Shown piece by piece: positions 27,769 through 36,564 of a stretch of DNA of 64,000 nt. The position numbers and the translations under genes were made by a program. The notes beneath the pieces are model-generated. The model did not search any database, was not told where the DNA came from, and saw nothing but the letters and a program-made list of their open reading frames with translations. The DNA comes from Planctomycetota bacterium. GTDB lineage: Bacteria > Planctomycetota > UBA1135 > UBA2386. Each line of letters begins with the position of its first letter. The stretch's first letter is position 1. Location of the stretch: assembly GCA_016716265.1 (NCBI GenBank), contig JADJWQ010000006.1, forward strand, positions 2,693,501 to 2,757,500, written 5' to 3'.

Positions 27769-28551
27769 TCACAGCCGCTTCATGGTCAACCCGCCGTCCA
27801 CGGTCACGACCTGTCCGGTCGCGTAGCTGAGCTCGCCGCGCACGAGCATGGCGACGGCGCGGCCGACGTCGTCCGGCGTGCCCCAGCGCGGCTCGAGCAG
27901 ATTGCCGGCGGCGATGTAGTCGTCGTAGCGCTCGCGCACGCCGGCCGTCATGTCGGTGGCGATCACGCCGGGCCGCACCTCGTAGACCGGGATGCCGTCC
28001 GCAGCGAGCCGCGCCGCCCACACCTTGGTCGCCATGCTGAGGCCGGCCTTCGCCACGCAGTAGTCGGCGCGCGCCGGCGACACGACCTCGGCCGACACCG
28101 AGGTCACGTTGACGACGCAGGCGCGGAAGGCGGGATCGGCGCGGCGCCCCGCGACGAGGTGACGCGCGACGAGCTGCGTCAGAAAGTGCGGCGCGACGAG
28201 GTTCGCGCGCAGGAGCCACTCGAATGCAGCCGCGGTCGTGTCGAGCAGGTCGACGCCCCGCTCGCGCGAGCCGACGCCGGCATTGTTGACCAGCACGTGG
28301 ATCGTGCCGAAGCGCACGAGCGTCCCGGCGACCAGCGCGTCCCGCGCCTCCGCGTCGGCGAGGTCGCCGGCGACGTAGCACACGTCGGCGCCGCGCGCGC
28401 GGAGCTCGTCGAGGGCCTCGGCGACATCCGTCGCCGACCGACGGCCGGCGATCGCGAGGTCGAGACCGGCGTCGGCGAGGCGCCGGGCGATGCCGAGCCC
28501 GATCCCACGGCTGCCGCCGGTGACGATCGCGACGCGGCGGTCCCGGCTCAC
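27769..28551 (-). CDS. Short-chain dehydrogenase/reductase, probably of uronate catabolism
   Basis: I chose GTG 28551 because it overlaps the upstream stop (GTGA) and places the Rossmann motif at the N-terminus: VAIVTGGSRGIGLGIARRLA. Further SDR marks are VLVNNAGVG, VVNVTSVSAEVVSPARADY with the catalytic Ser, YCVAKAG (Y-x3-K), VRPGVIATDM and the ending YATGQVVTVDGGLTMKRL. The length (260 residues) is classical. In this operon, between a GH88-like hydrolase and KDPG aldolase, it most likely reduces 4-deoxy-5-keto-uronate or a related keto sugar acid (the role of DehR/KduD-type enzymes). The substrate is inferred from neighbours only. Confidence 0.9.
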   Translation of the reverse strand: MSRDRRVAIVTGGSRGIGLGIARRLADAGLDLAIAGRRSATDVAEALDELRARGADVCYVAGDLADAEARDALVAGTLVRFGTIHVLVNNAGVGSRERGVDLLDTTAAAFEWLLRANLVAPHFLTQLVARHLVAGRRADPAFRACVVNVTSVSAEVVSPARADYCVAKAGLSMATKVWAARLAADGIPVYEVRPGVIATDMTAGVRERYDDYIAAGNLLEPRWGTPDDVGRAVAMLVRGELSYATGQVVTVDGGLTMKRL

Positions 28552-29934
28552 TGCGCCCTCCCCGGACCGAAGAAGGTCGGGTGCGGGCCGCCGTCGAGCT
28601 CGCGCTGCACGAGCAGCGCGGCCTCGCGCAGGTGGTAGTCGCCCCACATGCACGCTTCGCCGCACGGGATGCGGCGGCCCGGCGGCACGTGGTCCCAGCC
28701 GTTCGGGCGGTGGTAGACCGCATGGAGCAGCAGCCCCTGGTGGTCGTCGGCGTCGGCGAGGTACGGCGCGTCGAGCAGCGTGCGGAGCACGGTCAGGCCG
28801 GCCTGCCGGTAGGTGGCGCCGGCGGCGTCACCGCGCTCGCGGAGCACGCCGCCGAGCCGCAGCAGCGCCTGCGCCGCGATGGCGGCCGCCGAGCTGTCGA
28901 CCGGTTCCTCGTCGTTGAACGGATCGGCCGCGCGGGCACGCCAATCACCGAGCGCCGCGAGGCCGGGCGCACCGGTGTCCCAATACGGAATGCCGTCGCG
29001 CGCGGTGTTCGCGAGGTAGAAGTCGCAGGTCGCGCACGCCATGCGCAGCAGCATCCGCTCGATCTCTTCGCGGCCACCGAAGGGCGCGAGCTCTGCCGGC
29101 GCGACCGTCGCCAGGAACTCGAGCTGCTCGGCGGCGCCGCACATGACCCAGGCGAGCCCGCGGGTCCAGGTGCTGAACGGCGACCAGCCCTGCTGGGTGG
29201 CGGGGCAGCGGTAGCGGCCGTCGGTCACGTTGAACAGGCTCTCGTGCGCGACGCGCCCGCGCACGTCGTAGGCATCGCGCCCCTCACCGAAGTAGACCGT
29301 GTAGGTCGCGGTGGCTCGCAGGTGCTGCACCAGCCGGCCGAGCAGCGACACGCGCTCGTCGTGCTCGTCGAGCAGCACGTGGCCGAGCCGGTGGGCGAGC
29401 GCCAGCACGCGCAGCGAGCGGATGGTGTCCGCGAACAGCGAGTGCGGGCCGTTGAACGAGTGCACGAAGCCACCGCCGTCGCTCGTGCGGGTCCAGCGCT
29501 TCGCCTGCACGGCGCCCGAGCAGCACAGCGCCAGCTCGAGGAATGCACGCTCGCCGGGACTGTCCGGGACGCGGCCCTCGTCCATCAGCCGGAGCAGGGT
29601 CCCGTAGGTAACTGATGCTGTGGAAGCCGTGGTCGTGGACGCCGAAGTGCGTGACGTGCGGCGCCATGCGCTCGTGCGTCCGCAGGAAGCCGAGGCCGAA
29701 CATGTCGTCGTCCCCGGTCGCGTCGAACTGGAGCAGCGCGGAGCCGTGCTGGAAGCCGAGCGTCCAATCGGTCCAGCCGCGGGTCGCGTAGCGGCCGGCG
29801 ACCGTGAACACCGGCGCACCGTCCGCCGGACGCCAGGTCGCCTCGATCGCGCGGATCTTCGCCGCGGACAGCTCCCACATCCGGCGCAGCGGTGCGCGCA
29901 GGTCCTCGGCCCGCAGTTCGGTCTCGACGTGCAT
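28548..29934 (-). CDS. GH88/105-like unsaturated uronyl hydrolase, frameshifted
   Basis: Starts at ATG 29934 (MHVETELRAEDLRAPLRRMW) and reads to DHGFHSIS near 29610. One extra base (AGTTACC where AGTACC is expected) then shifts the frame, and the protein continues TYGTLLRLMDEGRVPDSPG in the next frame to TGA 28548. Restoring the frame gives about 461 residues with an (alpha/alpha)6-barrel look: DGGGFVHSFNGPHSLFADTI, GRDAYDVRGRVAHESLF, YSPFSTWTRGLAW-like SPFSTWTRGLAWVM, and DTGAPG. Enzymes of this kind cut unsaturated uronic acids from oligosaccharides. It heads the uronate operon (GTGA overlap with the SDR). Whether the indel is real or a base error cannot be told here. Confidence 0.75.
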
Positions 29935-30017
29935 CGTGCTCTCGTCGGCACCCGCCGACCGGCGTAGCCTAGCGTGGCCCCGCGACCGGATCTCCTGGAT
30001 CATCCCGGCCAGCCACC

Positions 30018-31109
30018 GTGAACACCAAACCGAAGTCCGACTGCCGCTACGACCTCGTGAGCCTCGGTGAGATCATGCTGCGGCTCGATCCGGGTGACGG
30101 GCGGATCGCCACGGCGCGGACGTTCCGCGCCTGGGAGGGCGGCGGCGAGTACAACGTCGCGCGCGGGCTGCGCCGCTGCTTCGGGCTCGACACCGCGGTG
30201 GTCACGGCGCTCGTCGACAATCCCGTCGGCAGGCTGCTCGAGGACCTGATCCTGCAGGGTGGCGTCGACACCCGCCATCTGCGCTGGCTCCCCTTCGACG
30301 GCATCGGTCACGCGGCGCGCAATCCGCTCAACTTCACCGAGCGCGGCTTCGGCGTGCGCGCCGCGCTCGGCTGCTCCGATCGCGCGCACTCCGCGTGCTC
30401 GCTGCTGTGCGCCGGCGACATCGATTGGGAGCGCATCTTCGGCCGCGAAGGCGTGCGCTGGTTCCACACCGGCGGGATCTTCGCCGCGCTGTCGGAGACG
30501 ACCCCGGACGTGGTGGTCGAGGCCATGGATTGCGCGCGCCGGCACGGCACCGTCGTCAGCTACGACCTGAACTACCGCCCGTCGCTCTGGAAGCGGATCG
30601 GCGGCTCGGCCCGCGCCGTCGAGGTCAACCGCCGGATCGCACCGCTCGTCGACGTGATGCTGGGCAACGAGGAGGACTTCACGCAGGCGCTCGGCTTCGC
30701 GGTCGACGGACTCGACGAGCACTGCTCGAAGCTCGACCCGCGCAACTTCGAGCGCATGATCCGCGACGTGCTCGCGACGTTCCCGAACCTCGCGGTCGTC
30801 GCCACGACGCTGCGCAATGCGCACTCCGCGACGCTCAACGACTGGGGCGCCGTGTGCTTCACCGGCGGCCACCTCTACCGGGCGCCGCTGCGGGAGCGCC
30901 TCGAGATCCTCGACCGCGTCGGCGGCGGCGACTCGTTCGCGTCGGGCCTGATCTACGGCTTCCTGCAGGGCCGCGAACCGCAGTGGTGCGTCGACTGTGG
31001 TGCCGCCCACGGTGCGCTCGCGATGACGACGCCGGGCGACACGTCGATGGCGACGCTCGCCGAGGTCGAGCGCGTGATGCGGGGCGGCACCGCGCGCGTG
31101 CAGCGCTGA
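30018..31109 (+). CDS. kdgK: PfkB-family sugar kinase, probably 2-keto-3-deoxygluconate kinase
   Basis: ATG 30018, 363 residues. YDLVSLGEIMLRLDPGDGRI and FRAWEGGGEYNVARGLRRCF form the substrate-binding start of the PfkB/ribokinase fold; VVSYDLNYRPSLWK and ILDRVGGGDSFASGLIYGFL (PfkB signature 2 with the catalytic Asp) complete it. KDG kinases share EIMLRL and DLNYRP. The enzyme would phosphorylate KDG to KDPG, the substrate of the aldolase encoded on the other strand. Its start is 83 bp from the divergent hydrolase start, so one regulatory region probably serves both directions. It is slightly longer than usual (about 310-340). Confidence 0.9.
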   Translation: MNTKPKSDCRYDLVSLGEIMLRLDPGDGRIATARTFRAWEGGGEYNVARGLRRCFGLDTAVVTALVDNPVGRLLEDLILQGGVDTRHLRWLPFDGIGHAARNPLNFTERGFGVRAALGCSDRAHSACSLLCAGDIDWERIFGREGVRWFHTGGIFAALSETTPDVVVEAMDCARRHGTVVSYDLNYRPSLWKRIGGSARAVEVNRRIAPLVDVMLGNEEDFTQALGFAVDGLDEHCSKLDPRNFERMIRDVLATFPNLAVVATTLRNAHSATLNDWGAVCFTGGHLYRAPLRERLEILDRVGGGDSFASGLIYGFLQGREPQWCVDCGAAHGALAMTTPGDTSMATLAEVERVMRGGTARVQR

Positions 31110-31245
31110 GCGACGACGTCGGTGCGACCGTGCCTCGACCGCGCGGCGGGCAGCGGCCGACGGACGGGCGACGATCGCCCCGGAACACCGTGGCGGAGCC
31201 CCGGCCGACCATCGACGATGGCCCGGCGCTCCACCTGCACCACCG

Positions 31246-32727
31246 ATGAACCGTCACTCGCGCCTCCCGTCGACCGTCGGGGTCTCCGCCCGGGCCGCCC
31301 TGCTGACCACCGCGCTGGTCGTCGCCGCCGCACCGTGCCAGGACGCCGCCCGCCGCCCGGACCGCGGCCCGCCGCGCATCCACTCGGTCTGCGACATCTC
31401 GCAGGAGTTCACGTTCTACATGGACGGTCGCTTCCACACCCAGTACCTGCAGGGCGTCGCGCGCGACGCCCGCAATTGGGGGAGCCTGCAGCGACTCGAC
31501 CTGTCGAACGTCAACCTGCTGGTGCTGACCGGCGGCGATCCGCACATCCCGTACACCGATGCCGCGATCGCGCACCTCGACGAGTACGTGCGTGGCGGCG
31601 GCGCGCTGCTGCTGATGGCCGACGGCAGCGATCCGATGCCGCCCGGCACGGTCGTCGCCGAGTACTTCGGCGCCCGGCTGACGACGACGCGCGCGACGCG
31701 CCCGCTCCGCGGCGGCCCGCGGGACGGCGCCGAGCCGCTCGGCGACGGCGACATCACGTTGCGGCGCGGCAACGTGCTCGCGATCGCTGACGGCTGGCAG
31801 GCGCTCGTCATGGATGCCGCCGACCGCCCGCTGCTCGCGAGCCGCCGGGTCGGCACCGGCACCGTGCTCATCGGCAGCCGCGGACTGTTCGGCGAGCGCC
31901 CGGACGCGAAGGACCCGATCAATGCAACTTGGGTGACGCCGCTGCTCGTCGAGGCAGCGACCCGCAAGGAGATCGATCCGCGGCGCCACCACGAATCGAC
32001 CTGGGTCGAGCACGAGCGGCAGCTCGGCCCATTGACGCTCGAGTTCCAGGACGGCACGGCACCGTTCGCGGAGCGCATCGCGGGCGAGTACACGGCCGTG
32101 CGCCCGCACCTGGTGGCGATCACCGGCGTCGAGCCGGCGCCGGGCATGATCAAGCGGCTGCTGATCCTGCCGACCGGCGGCGGTGGGTTCAGCAGCGGCG
32201 AGCGCATCGCGATCGGCGCGTTCTGGGGCGACTACCCCGAGCACCGCTATCCGATGGTCGAGCTGATCGGACACGAGGCCGGGCACTCCTGGGTGCTGCC
32301 GTATCCGGAGCCGCTGTGGAACGAGCCGATCGCGACCTGGCTCGGCATCCAGGTCGGCCGCCGGCTCGGGATGCCGGAGGCGCAGCAGACCCTCGACCGC
32401 CAGATCCGCCTCGGTCGCCGCCACGATCCCGACTACACGAAGGTCGATCCGCTCGCCGACGACGCGCCGCGCGACCTCGTGTGGGGCAAGTCGTTCTTCG
32501 TGTTCGAGGAGCTCGAGCGCCGGTTCGCCCAGGATCCCGCCGAGCCGACCGCGATGCAGCGCTACTTCCGCACCAAACGCGCGCTGCTCGCGCCGGGCCG
32601 CGGCCGCTACTCGATGGACGACTGCGTCGGCGTGTGGAGCCGCGCGGTCGGGACCGACCTGTTCCCGTGGTTCCGCTCGCTCGCCTTCGACGTCGACGCC
32701 TCGCGCACCGACCTCCGGCCCGACTGA
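31246..32727 (+). CDS. Secreted zinc metalloprotease-like protein with an N-terminal GATase-like domain
   Basis: ATG 31246; the N-terminus VSARAALLTTALVVAAAPCQ is a signal sequence, possibly with a lipidated Cys. Residues ~45-210 (NLLVLTGGDPHIPYTDAAIA, LDEYVRGGGALLLMADGSD, VLIGSRGLFGE) resemble the class-I-glutamine-amidotransferase-like folds found at the front of many planctomycete proteins, without the catalytic Cys. Residues ~340-360 carry HEAGHSWVLPYPEPLWNEPI, an HExxH zinc motif with a downstream Glu, as in gluzincin/M60-like peptidases. The target is unknown. The gene stands alone between the kinase gene and the flagellar operon. Confidence 0.85.
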   Translation: MNRHSRLPSTVGVSARAALLTTALVVAAAPCQDAARRPDRGPPRIHSVCDISQEFTFYMDGRFHTQYLQGVARDARNWGSLQRLDLSNVNLLVLTGGDPHIPYTDAAIAHLDEYVRGGGALLLMADGSDPMPPGTVVAEYFGARLTTTRATRPLRGGPRDGAEPLGDGDITLRRGNVLAIADGWQALVMDAADRPLLASRRVGTGTVLIGSRGLFGERPDAKDPINATWVTPLLVEAATRKEIDPRRHHESTWVEHERQLGPLTLEFQDGTAPFAERIAGEYTAVRPHLVAITGVEPAPGMIKRLLILPTGGGGFSSGERIAIGAFWGDYPEHRYPMVELIGHEAGHSWVLPYPEPLWNEPIATWLGIQVGRRLGMPEAQQTLDRQIRLGRRHDPDYTKVDPLADDAPRDLVWGKSFFVFEELERRFAQDPAEPTAMQRYFRTKRALLAPGRGRYSMDDCVGVWSRAVGTDLFPWFRSLAFDVDASRTDLRPD

Positions 32728-32789
32728 TCCGCGCGCTGACGGCACCGTTGCGGTTCGCCACGCCGCACCGTCGGGAATTGCCGCTGTTC

Positions 32790-32816
32790 GTGGTGGGCGC
32801 AGACCCGACCCACCAC
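32790..32816. terminator. Hairpin between the metalloprotease gene and fliO
   Basis: GTGGTGGG (32790-32797) pairs perfectly with CCCACCAC (32809-32816) across an 11-base loop. No T-tract follows, so it may be a weak or factor-assisted terminator for the metalloprotease gene. Confidence 0.35.
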
Positions 32817-32878
32817 AACATCTAGCGCTTCGGCGATTGGCCCCTCCGTTGCTCCCTGCGCACGGAGGCGCCATCGGA

Positions 32879-33544
32879 ATGAAGCAGGTCGATCGTCGCT
32901 GGCTGTGGGCAGCGCCCGCGCTGGCCGTGCTGTTGGTTCTCGGAACCTGGGACCCGCCGGCTCGAGGCGGACCGCCGGACAGCGCGGTGCGCGCAGAGCC
33001 GCCGGCGAATCCGGTCGCACCCGGCACCGCCACCGCCACTGCGCCTCGCCAGCAGCTCGCCGGTGCGGGCCTGCCGCGGTTCCCGAGCCTCTGGGAGGTC
33101 GGCCTCGCGCTCGCTGGAGTGCTGCTCGCGGGTGGCGTCGCCGTGTGGGTGCTCGCCCGCGTGCGCAACCCGACCGCCACCGCCGGACGGGCGCGCGACG
33201 GCCGCGGACCGATCGCGCTGCGCCAGAGCCTGCGGCTGTCGGCGAAGAACACGGTGCACGCGGTCGAGTTCGACGGCCGCGTGCTGCTGATCGGCGAGAG
33301 CGAGCACGGCACGGCGCTCCTGGCGGCGTCCGACGCCGAGCGGGAGGCCGCGGCGGTCGCCGAACGCGACGACGGCGCCGAGCCGCGCGACCTGCTGATC
33401 CCGCGCCCCGCGCGCGCCGCCGCACGCCGCGCCGCACCGGCTCCCGACCGTCGCCATCCCGAGGCGCAGCCCGCCCAGCTGGCGCACTTCGAGGAGCTGC
33501 TGAGCGCCGCGCGCGGAGCCCCGCGCACGGAGACCGAGGCATGA
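32879..33544 (+). CDS. fliO: Flagellar export protein FliO
   Basis: I chose ATG 32879 because it places a signal/anchor, RRWLWAAPALAVLLVLGTWD, at the N-terminus. A second hydrophobic segment, VGLALAGVLLAGGVAVWVLA, is followed by the FliO core IALRQSLRLSAKNTVHAVEF, DGRVLLIGESEHGTALL. FliO helps to assemble the FliP ring of the flagellar type III export gate. FliO is poorly conserved, but position directly before fliP with an ATGA overlap supports the call. The tail is rich in Arg, Ala and Pro and probably disordered. Confidence 0.85.
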   Translation: MKQVDRRWLWAAPALAVLLVLGTWDPPARGGPPDSAVRAEPPANPVAPGTATATAPRQQLAGAGLPRFPSLWEVGLALAGVLLAGGVAVWVLARVRNPTATAGRARDGRGPIALRQSLRLSAKNTVHAVEFDGRVLLIGESEHGTALLAASDAEREAAAVAERDDGAEPRDLLIPRPARAAARRAAPAPDRRHPEAQPAQLAHFEELLSAARGAPRTETEA

Positions 33545-34329
33545 CGCGCCGCGCGTGCTACGCGATCGGCGCCGTCCTGCTGCTCGCCGGGCTCGCCGCA
33601 GCGCAGGGTCCGGGCGGCACGGCGCCACCGCTGCTCGGCCCGCCGACGCCACCCGCGCCCGCCGTGCAGATCGACCTCGGCGGCGGCCAGCCGGAGCGAC
33701 TCGGCAGCGCGCTCGAGATCGTGCTGTTCGTCACGCTGCTGGCGCTCGCGCCGGCGATCGTCACGACGATGACGTGCTTCACGCGCATCGTCATCGTGCT
33801 GTCGTTCCTGCGCCGCGCGATGTCGGTGCAGGAGCTGCCTCCGGCACTGGTCGTCACCGGCTTCTCGGTGTTCCTGACGCTGTTCGTGATGGCGCCGGTG
33901 TTCGACGACCTGAAGACGCGGGCGTTCGACCCCTACGTCGCCGAGCAGATCGACCTGACCACCGCGCTCGACCGCGCCGGCGATCGCATGAACGCGTTCA
34001 TGCTCGCGCAGACGCGCAACGAGGATCTGCAGCTGGTGCTCGAGCTGTCGAACACCGAGCGACCCGCCACACCGGCCGACGTGCCGTTCCGCGTGGCGGT
34101 CCCCGCCTTCGTGCTGTCGGAGATCAAGACCGCCTTCCAGATGGGCTTCGTGCTGTTCCTGCCCTTCCTGGCGATCGACCTGTTCGTCGCGTCGATCCTC
34201 GTGTCGATGGGCATGTTCACGCTGCCACCGATCATCGTCTCCACTCCGCTGAAGGTGCTCCTGTTCGTGCTGGTCGACGGCTGGAACCTCGTCGTCGCTT
34301 CGCTCGCCCGGAGCTTCGTCGAGCTGTGA
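33541..34329 (+). CDS. fliP: Flagellar biosynthesis protein FliP
   Basis: ATG 33541 overlaps the fliO stop. After a signal peptide (ACYAIGAVLLLAGLAAAQ) come the FliP blocks: ALAPAIVTTMTCFTRIVIVL, SFLRRAMSVQELPPALVVTG, TEIK-like VPAFVLSEIKTAFQMGFVLF, and SILVSMGMFTLPPIIVSTPL with the ending KVLLFVLVDGWNLVVASL. Length (262 residues) and the cleaved N-terminus are normal. FliP forms the pentameric core of the export gate in the inner membrane, together with FliQ and FliR encoded next. Confidence 0.97.
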   Translation: MTRRACYAIGAVLLLAGLAAAQGPGGTAPPLLGPPTPPAPAVQIDLGGGQPERLGSALEIVLFVTLLALAPAIVTTMTCFTRIVIVLSFLRRAMSVQELPPALVVTGFSVFLTLFVMAPVFDDLKTRAFDPYVAEQIDLTTALDRAGDRMNAFMLAQTRNEDLQLVLELSNTERPATPADVPFRVAVPAFVLSEIKTAFQMGFVLFLPFLAIDLFVASILVSMGMFTLPPIIVSTPLKVLLFVLVDGWNLVVASLARSFVEL

Positions 34330-34369
34330 CGGCGGACGGAGTGACGACATCGACAGCGATCGGATCCAC

Positions 34370-34648
34370 ATGGACGAGAGCCTCGTGATCGACCTCGGGC
34401 GCGCCACGCTGACCACCGCATTGACGGTCGTCGCACCGGTCCTGCTCGTCGGCATGCTCGTCGGCCTGCTGGTCAGTCTGCTGCAGACCATGACGGCGCT
34501 GCAGGAGCAGACCCTGTCGCTCGTGCCGAAGATGCTCGCGGTCGTCGCGACGCTGCTCGTGCTGATGCCGTGGATCCTCCGCACGCTGACCGGCTTCGCC
34601 CGCGTCCTGTTCGAGTCGCTCGCCGACTACGGGCCGTTCCCGCAGTAG
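34370..34648 (+). CDS. fliQ: Flagellar biosynthesis protein FliQ
   Basis: ATG 34370; 92 residues with two membrane helices. TALTVVAPVLLVGMLVGLLV, SLLQTMTALQEQTLSLVPKM and VATLLVLMPWILRTLTGFA match FliQ, including the conserved Q.Q.Q.L..VPK segment. FliQ packs around FliP in the export gate. The 40-bp gap from fliP is the largest in the operon's first half; the reading frame and length are otherwise standard. Confidence 0.97.
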   Translation: MDESLVIDLGRATLTTALTVVAPVLLVGMLVGLLVSLLQTMTALQEQTLSLVPKMLAVVATLLVLMPWILRTLTGFARVLFESLADYGPFPQ

Positions 34649-34673
34649 CCACCCCATCGCTCGGCTCACCACC

Positions 34674-35453
34674 GTGGCCCCGGACGCCCTGCATCTGCTG
34701 CTCGCCTTCGGCCCGTCGGTCGTGCTGCACGTCGTGCGCGCGACCGCGTTCCTGGCGGCGTTGCCGGTGCTCGGCGAGCACGTGCCGTCGCGGGCGCTGC
34801 GCCTCGTGCTGGGCATTGCGATCGGCGCGGCGGTGTTCCAGCTCGCCGGCACGCCGGTGGTCAGCGCACCGTCGCTCCCCGAGCTCGGCCTGCTCGCCGC
34901 GCGCGAGGCGCTGATCGGCGCGCTCGCGGGATTCGCGGTGCAGTGCCTGTTCGCCGTCGTCGCGGTGGCCGGCGAGCTGGTCGGCCAGGAGATGGGGCTG
35001 ACGATGTCGCGCGTGCTCGACCCGTCCAGCGGGCGGCAGGACGCGACGCTGACGGTGCTGCTGCAGACGCTCGCGTTCCTGCTGTTCCTGCAGCTCGATC
35101 TGCACCACGACGTGCTGCGCGTGCTCCTCGCGACCTACGACCACGTGCCGGTCGGCCACGGGTTCGAGCTCGCCGGCGTCGTCGCGATGCTGCAGTCGAC
35201 GATCGCGGCCGCATTGGCGCTCGGCGTCCGCCTGGTCGCACCGGTGCTCGCGCTGCTCCTGCTGACGACCGTCGTGCTGGTCGTGCTGGCGCGCGCGATC
35301 CCGAACCTCAACCTGCTCGAGTTCAGCTTCGGCTTCCGCATCCTGGTCGCGCTCGCCGCGCTGCTCGCCGTGCAGCGCTTCGCGTGGCCGTTCCTCGCCG
35401 CCGTGCTGCGCGACCAGCTCGGCGGCCTGACCCGGCTGTTCGCGGGGACCTGA
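34674..35453 (+). CDS. fliR: Flagellar biosynthesis protein FliR
   Basis: GTG 34674 gives 259 residues with about six membrane helices. GELVGQEMGLTMSRVLDPSS is the FliR hallmark (Q.G..M...DP), followed by LLQTLAFLLFLQLDLHHDVL and ARAIPNLNLLEFSFGFRILV. FliR closes the top of the FliP/FliQ gate. The stop lies one base before the flhB start, so the two are co-translated. No other in-frame start fits better: ATGs further down would remove the first helix. Confidence 0.97.
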   Translation: MAPDALHLLLAFGPSVVLHVVRATAFLAALPVLGEHVPSRALRLVLGIAIGAAVFQLAGTPVVSAPSLPELGLLAAREALIGALAGFAVQCLFAVVAVAGELVGQEMGLTMSRVLDPSSGRQDATLTVLLQTLAFLLFLQLDLHHDVLRVLLATYDHVPVGHGFELAGVVAMLQSTIAAALALGVRLVAPVLALLLLTTVVLVVLARAIPNLNLLEFSFGFRILVALAALLAVQRFAWPFLAAVLRDQLGGLTRLFAGT

Positions 35454-35454
35454 C

Positions 35455-36564
35455 ATGGCGCTGTTCCGCGACGACTCCGGGCGCACCGAGGAGCCCACTC
35501 CGCACCGGCTCGAGGAGGCCGCCGAGAAGGGTCAGGTGCCGATGTCGCGCGAGCTGGTGACCGCCGGCACGCTCGCGGCGGCGGTGCTCGCGCTCCTCGC
35601 GGCCGGCCCGTTCGTCTGGCGCCGGCTGGCCGGCGTGCTCGCGCGCGGCCTCGACGTCGCCGCCGACCGCGATCTGGTCGGCACCGCGACGGTCCGCGGG
35701 GCGACCGCCGAGATCCTCGGCGTCGCGGCGCCGCTCGGTGCGCCCCTGGTCGCGCTGGCGGCGCCGGCGCTGATCGCGGTGCTGCTGCTCGGCTACGGGC
35801 AGGTCGGCCTGCGCTTCCGCCGCGAGAGCCTGCGGATCGATCCGGGCCGCCTCGCTCCGACGCGCAACCTCGACCGGTTGATGAACCTCGGCGCCGCTGT
35901 ACGCGCGCTGTCGTCGCTGCTGCTGCTCGTCGCGGTCGGCGCGGTCGTCTGGCTCGTCGTCCGCGCGCACGCGGCCGAGCTCGCGACGCTCGCCGAGCGC
36001 GAGCCCGGCCCCGCGTTCGGGATCGTGTTCGACGTCGCGCTGCAGTGCCTCGGCTGGATCGCCGCACTGGCGTTCGTCGTCGCGACGCTCGACTTCACGT
36101 GGCAGCGGCTCGATCACCGCAGGCAGCTCCGCATGACGCGCCAGGAGGTCGAGGACGAGCGCAAGCGCACCGAGGGCGACCCACTGGTGCGCTCCCGCGT
36201 GCGGCAGGCCGCACTGGACCTCGCGCGGCGTCGCATGATGGACGCCGTCCCGAAGGCCGACGTCGTGATCACCAATCCGACGCACTTCGCCGTGGCTCTC
36301 GCGTACGACCGCACGCGCAATGCAGCTCCCGAGGTCGTCGCCAAGGGCGCCGACCTGACCGCGCAACGCATCCGTGAGCTCGCCCGCGAGCACGATGTGC
36401 CGATCATGGAGGACCCGCCACTGGCACGCGCATTGTTCCGGGCCGTCAAGGTCGGCCAGGAGATCCCCGAGCGCTTCTACAAGGCCGTCGCGACGGTGCT
36501 CGGGCACGTGCTGCGGCTGCGCCGCGGCGCGACGGCGCCGGCCGGGACCGGAGGTGAGCGATGA
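35455..36564 (+). CDS. flhB: Flagellar export switch protein FlhB
   Basis: 369 residues. The start RTEEPTPHRLEEAAEKGQVP is the FlhB signature (T..RL..A...G.V..S.E), followed by four membrane helices. The cytoplasmic domain has the self-cleaving NPTH motif at 36274-36285 (VITNPTHFAVALAYD). Autocleavage between Asn and Pro switches export from rod/hook to filament substrates, with FliK as the measuring partner; fliK is at 46316. The gene overlaps flhA by ATGA. The tail (RLRRGATAPAGTGGER) is slightly long. Confidence 0.97.
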   Translation: MALFRDDSGRTEEPTPHRLEEAAEKGQVPMSRELVTAGTLAAAVLALLAAGPFVWRRLAGVLARGLDVAADRDLVGTATVRGATAEILGVAAPLGAPLVALAAPALIAVLLLGYGQVGLRFRRESLRIDPGRLAPTRNLDRLMNLGAAVRALSSLLLLVAVGAVVWLVVRAHAAELATLAEREPGPAFGIVFDVALQCLGWIAALAFVVATLDFTWQRLDHRRQLRMTRQEVEDERKRTEGDPLVRSRVRQAALDLARRRMMDAVPKADVVITNPTHFAVALAYDRTRNAAPEVVAKGADLTAQRIRELAREHDVPIMEDPPLARALFRAVKVGQEIPERFYKAVATVLGHVLRLRRGATAPAGTGGER

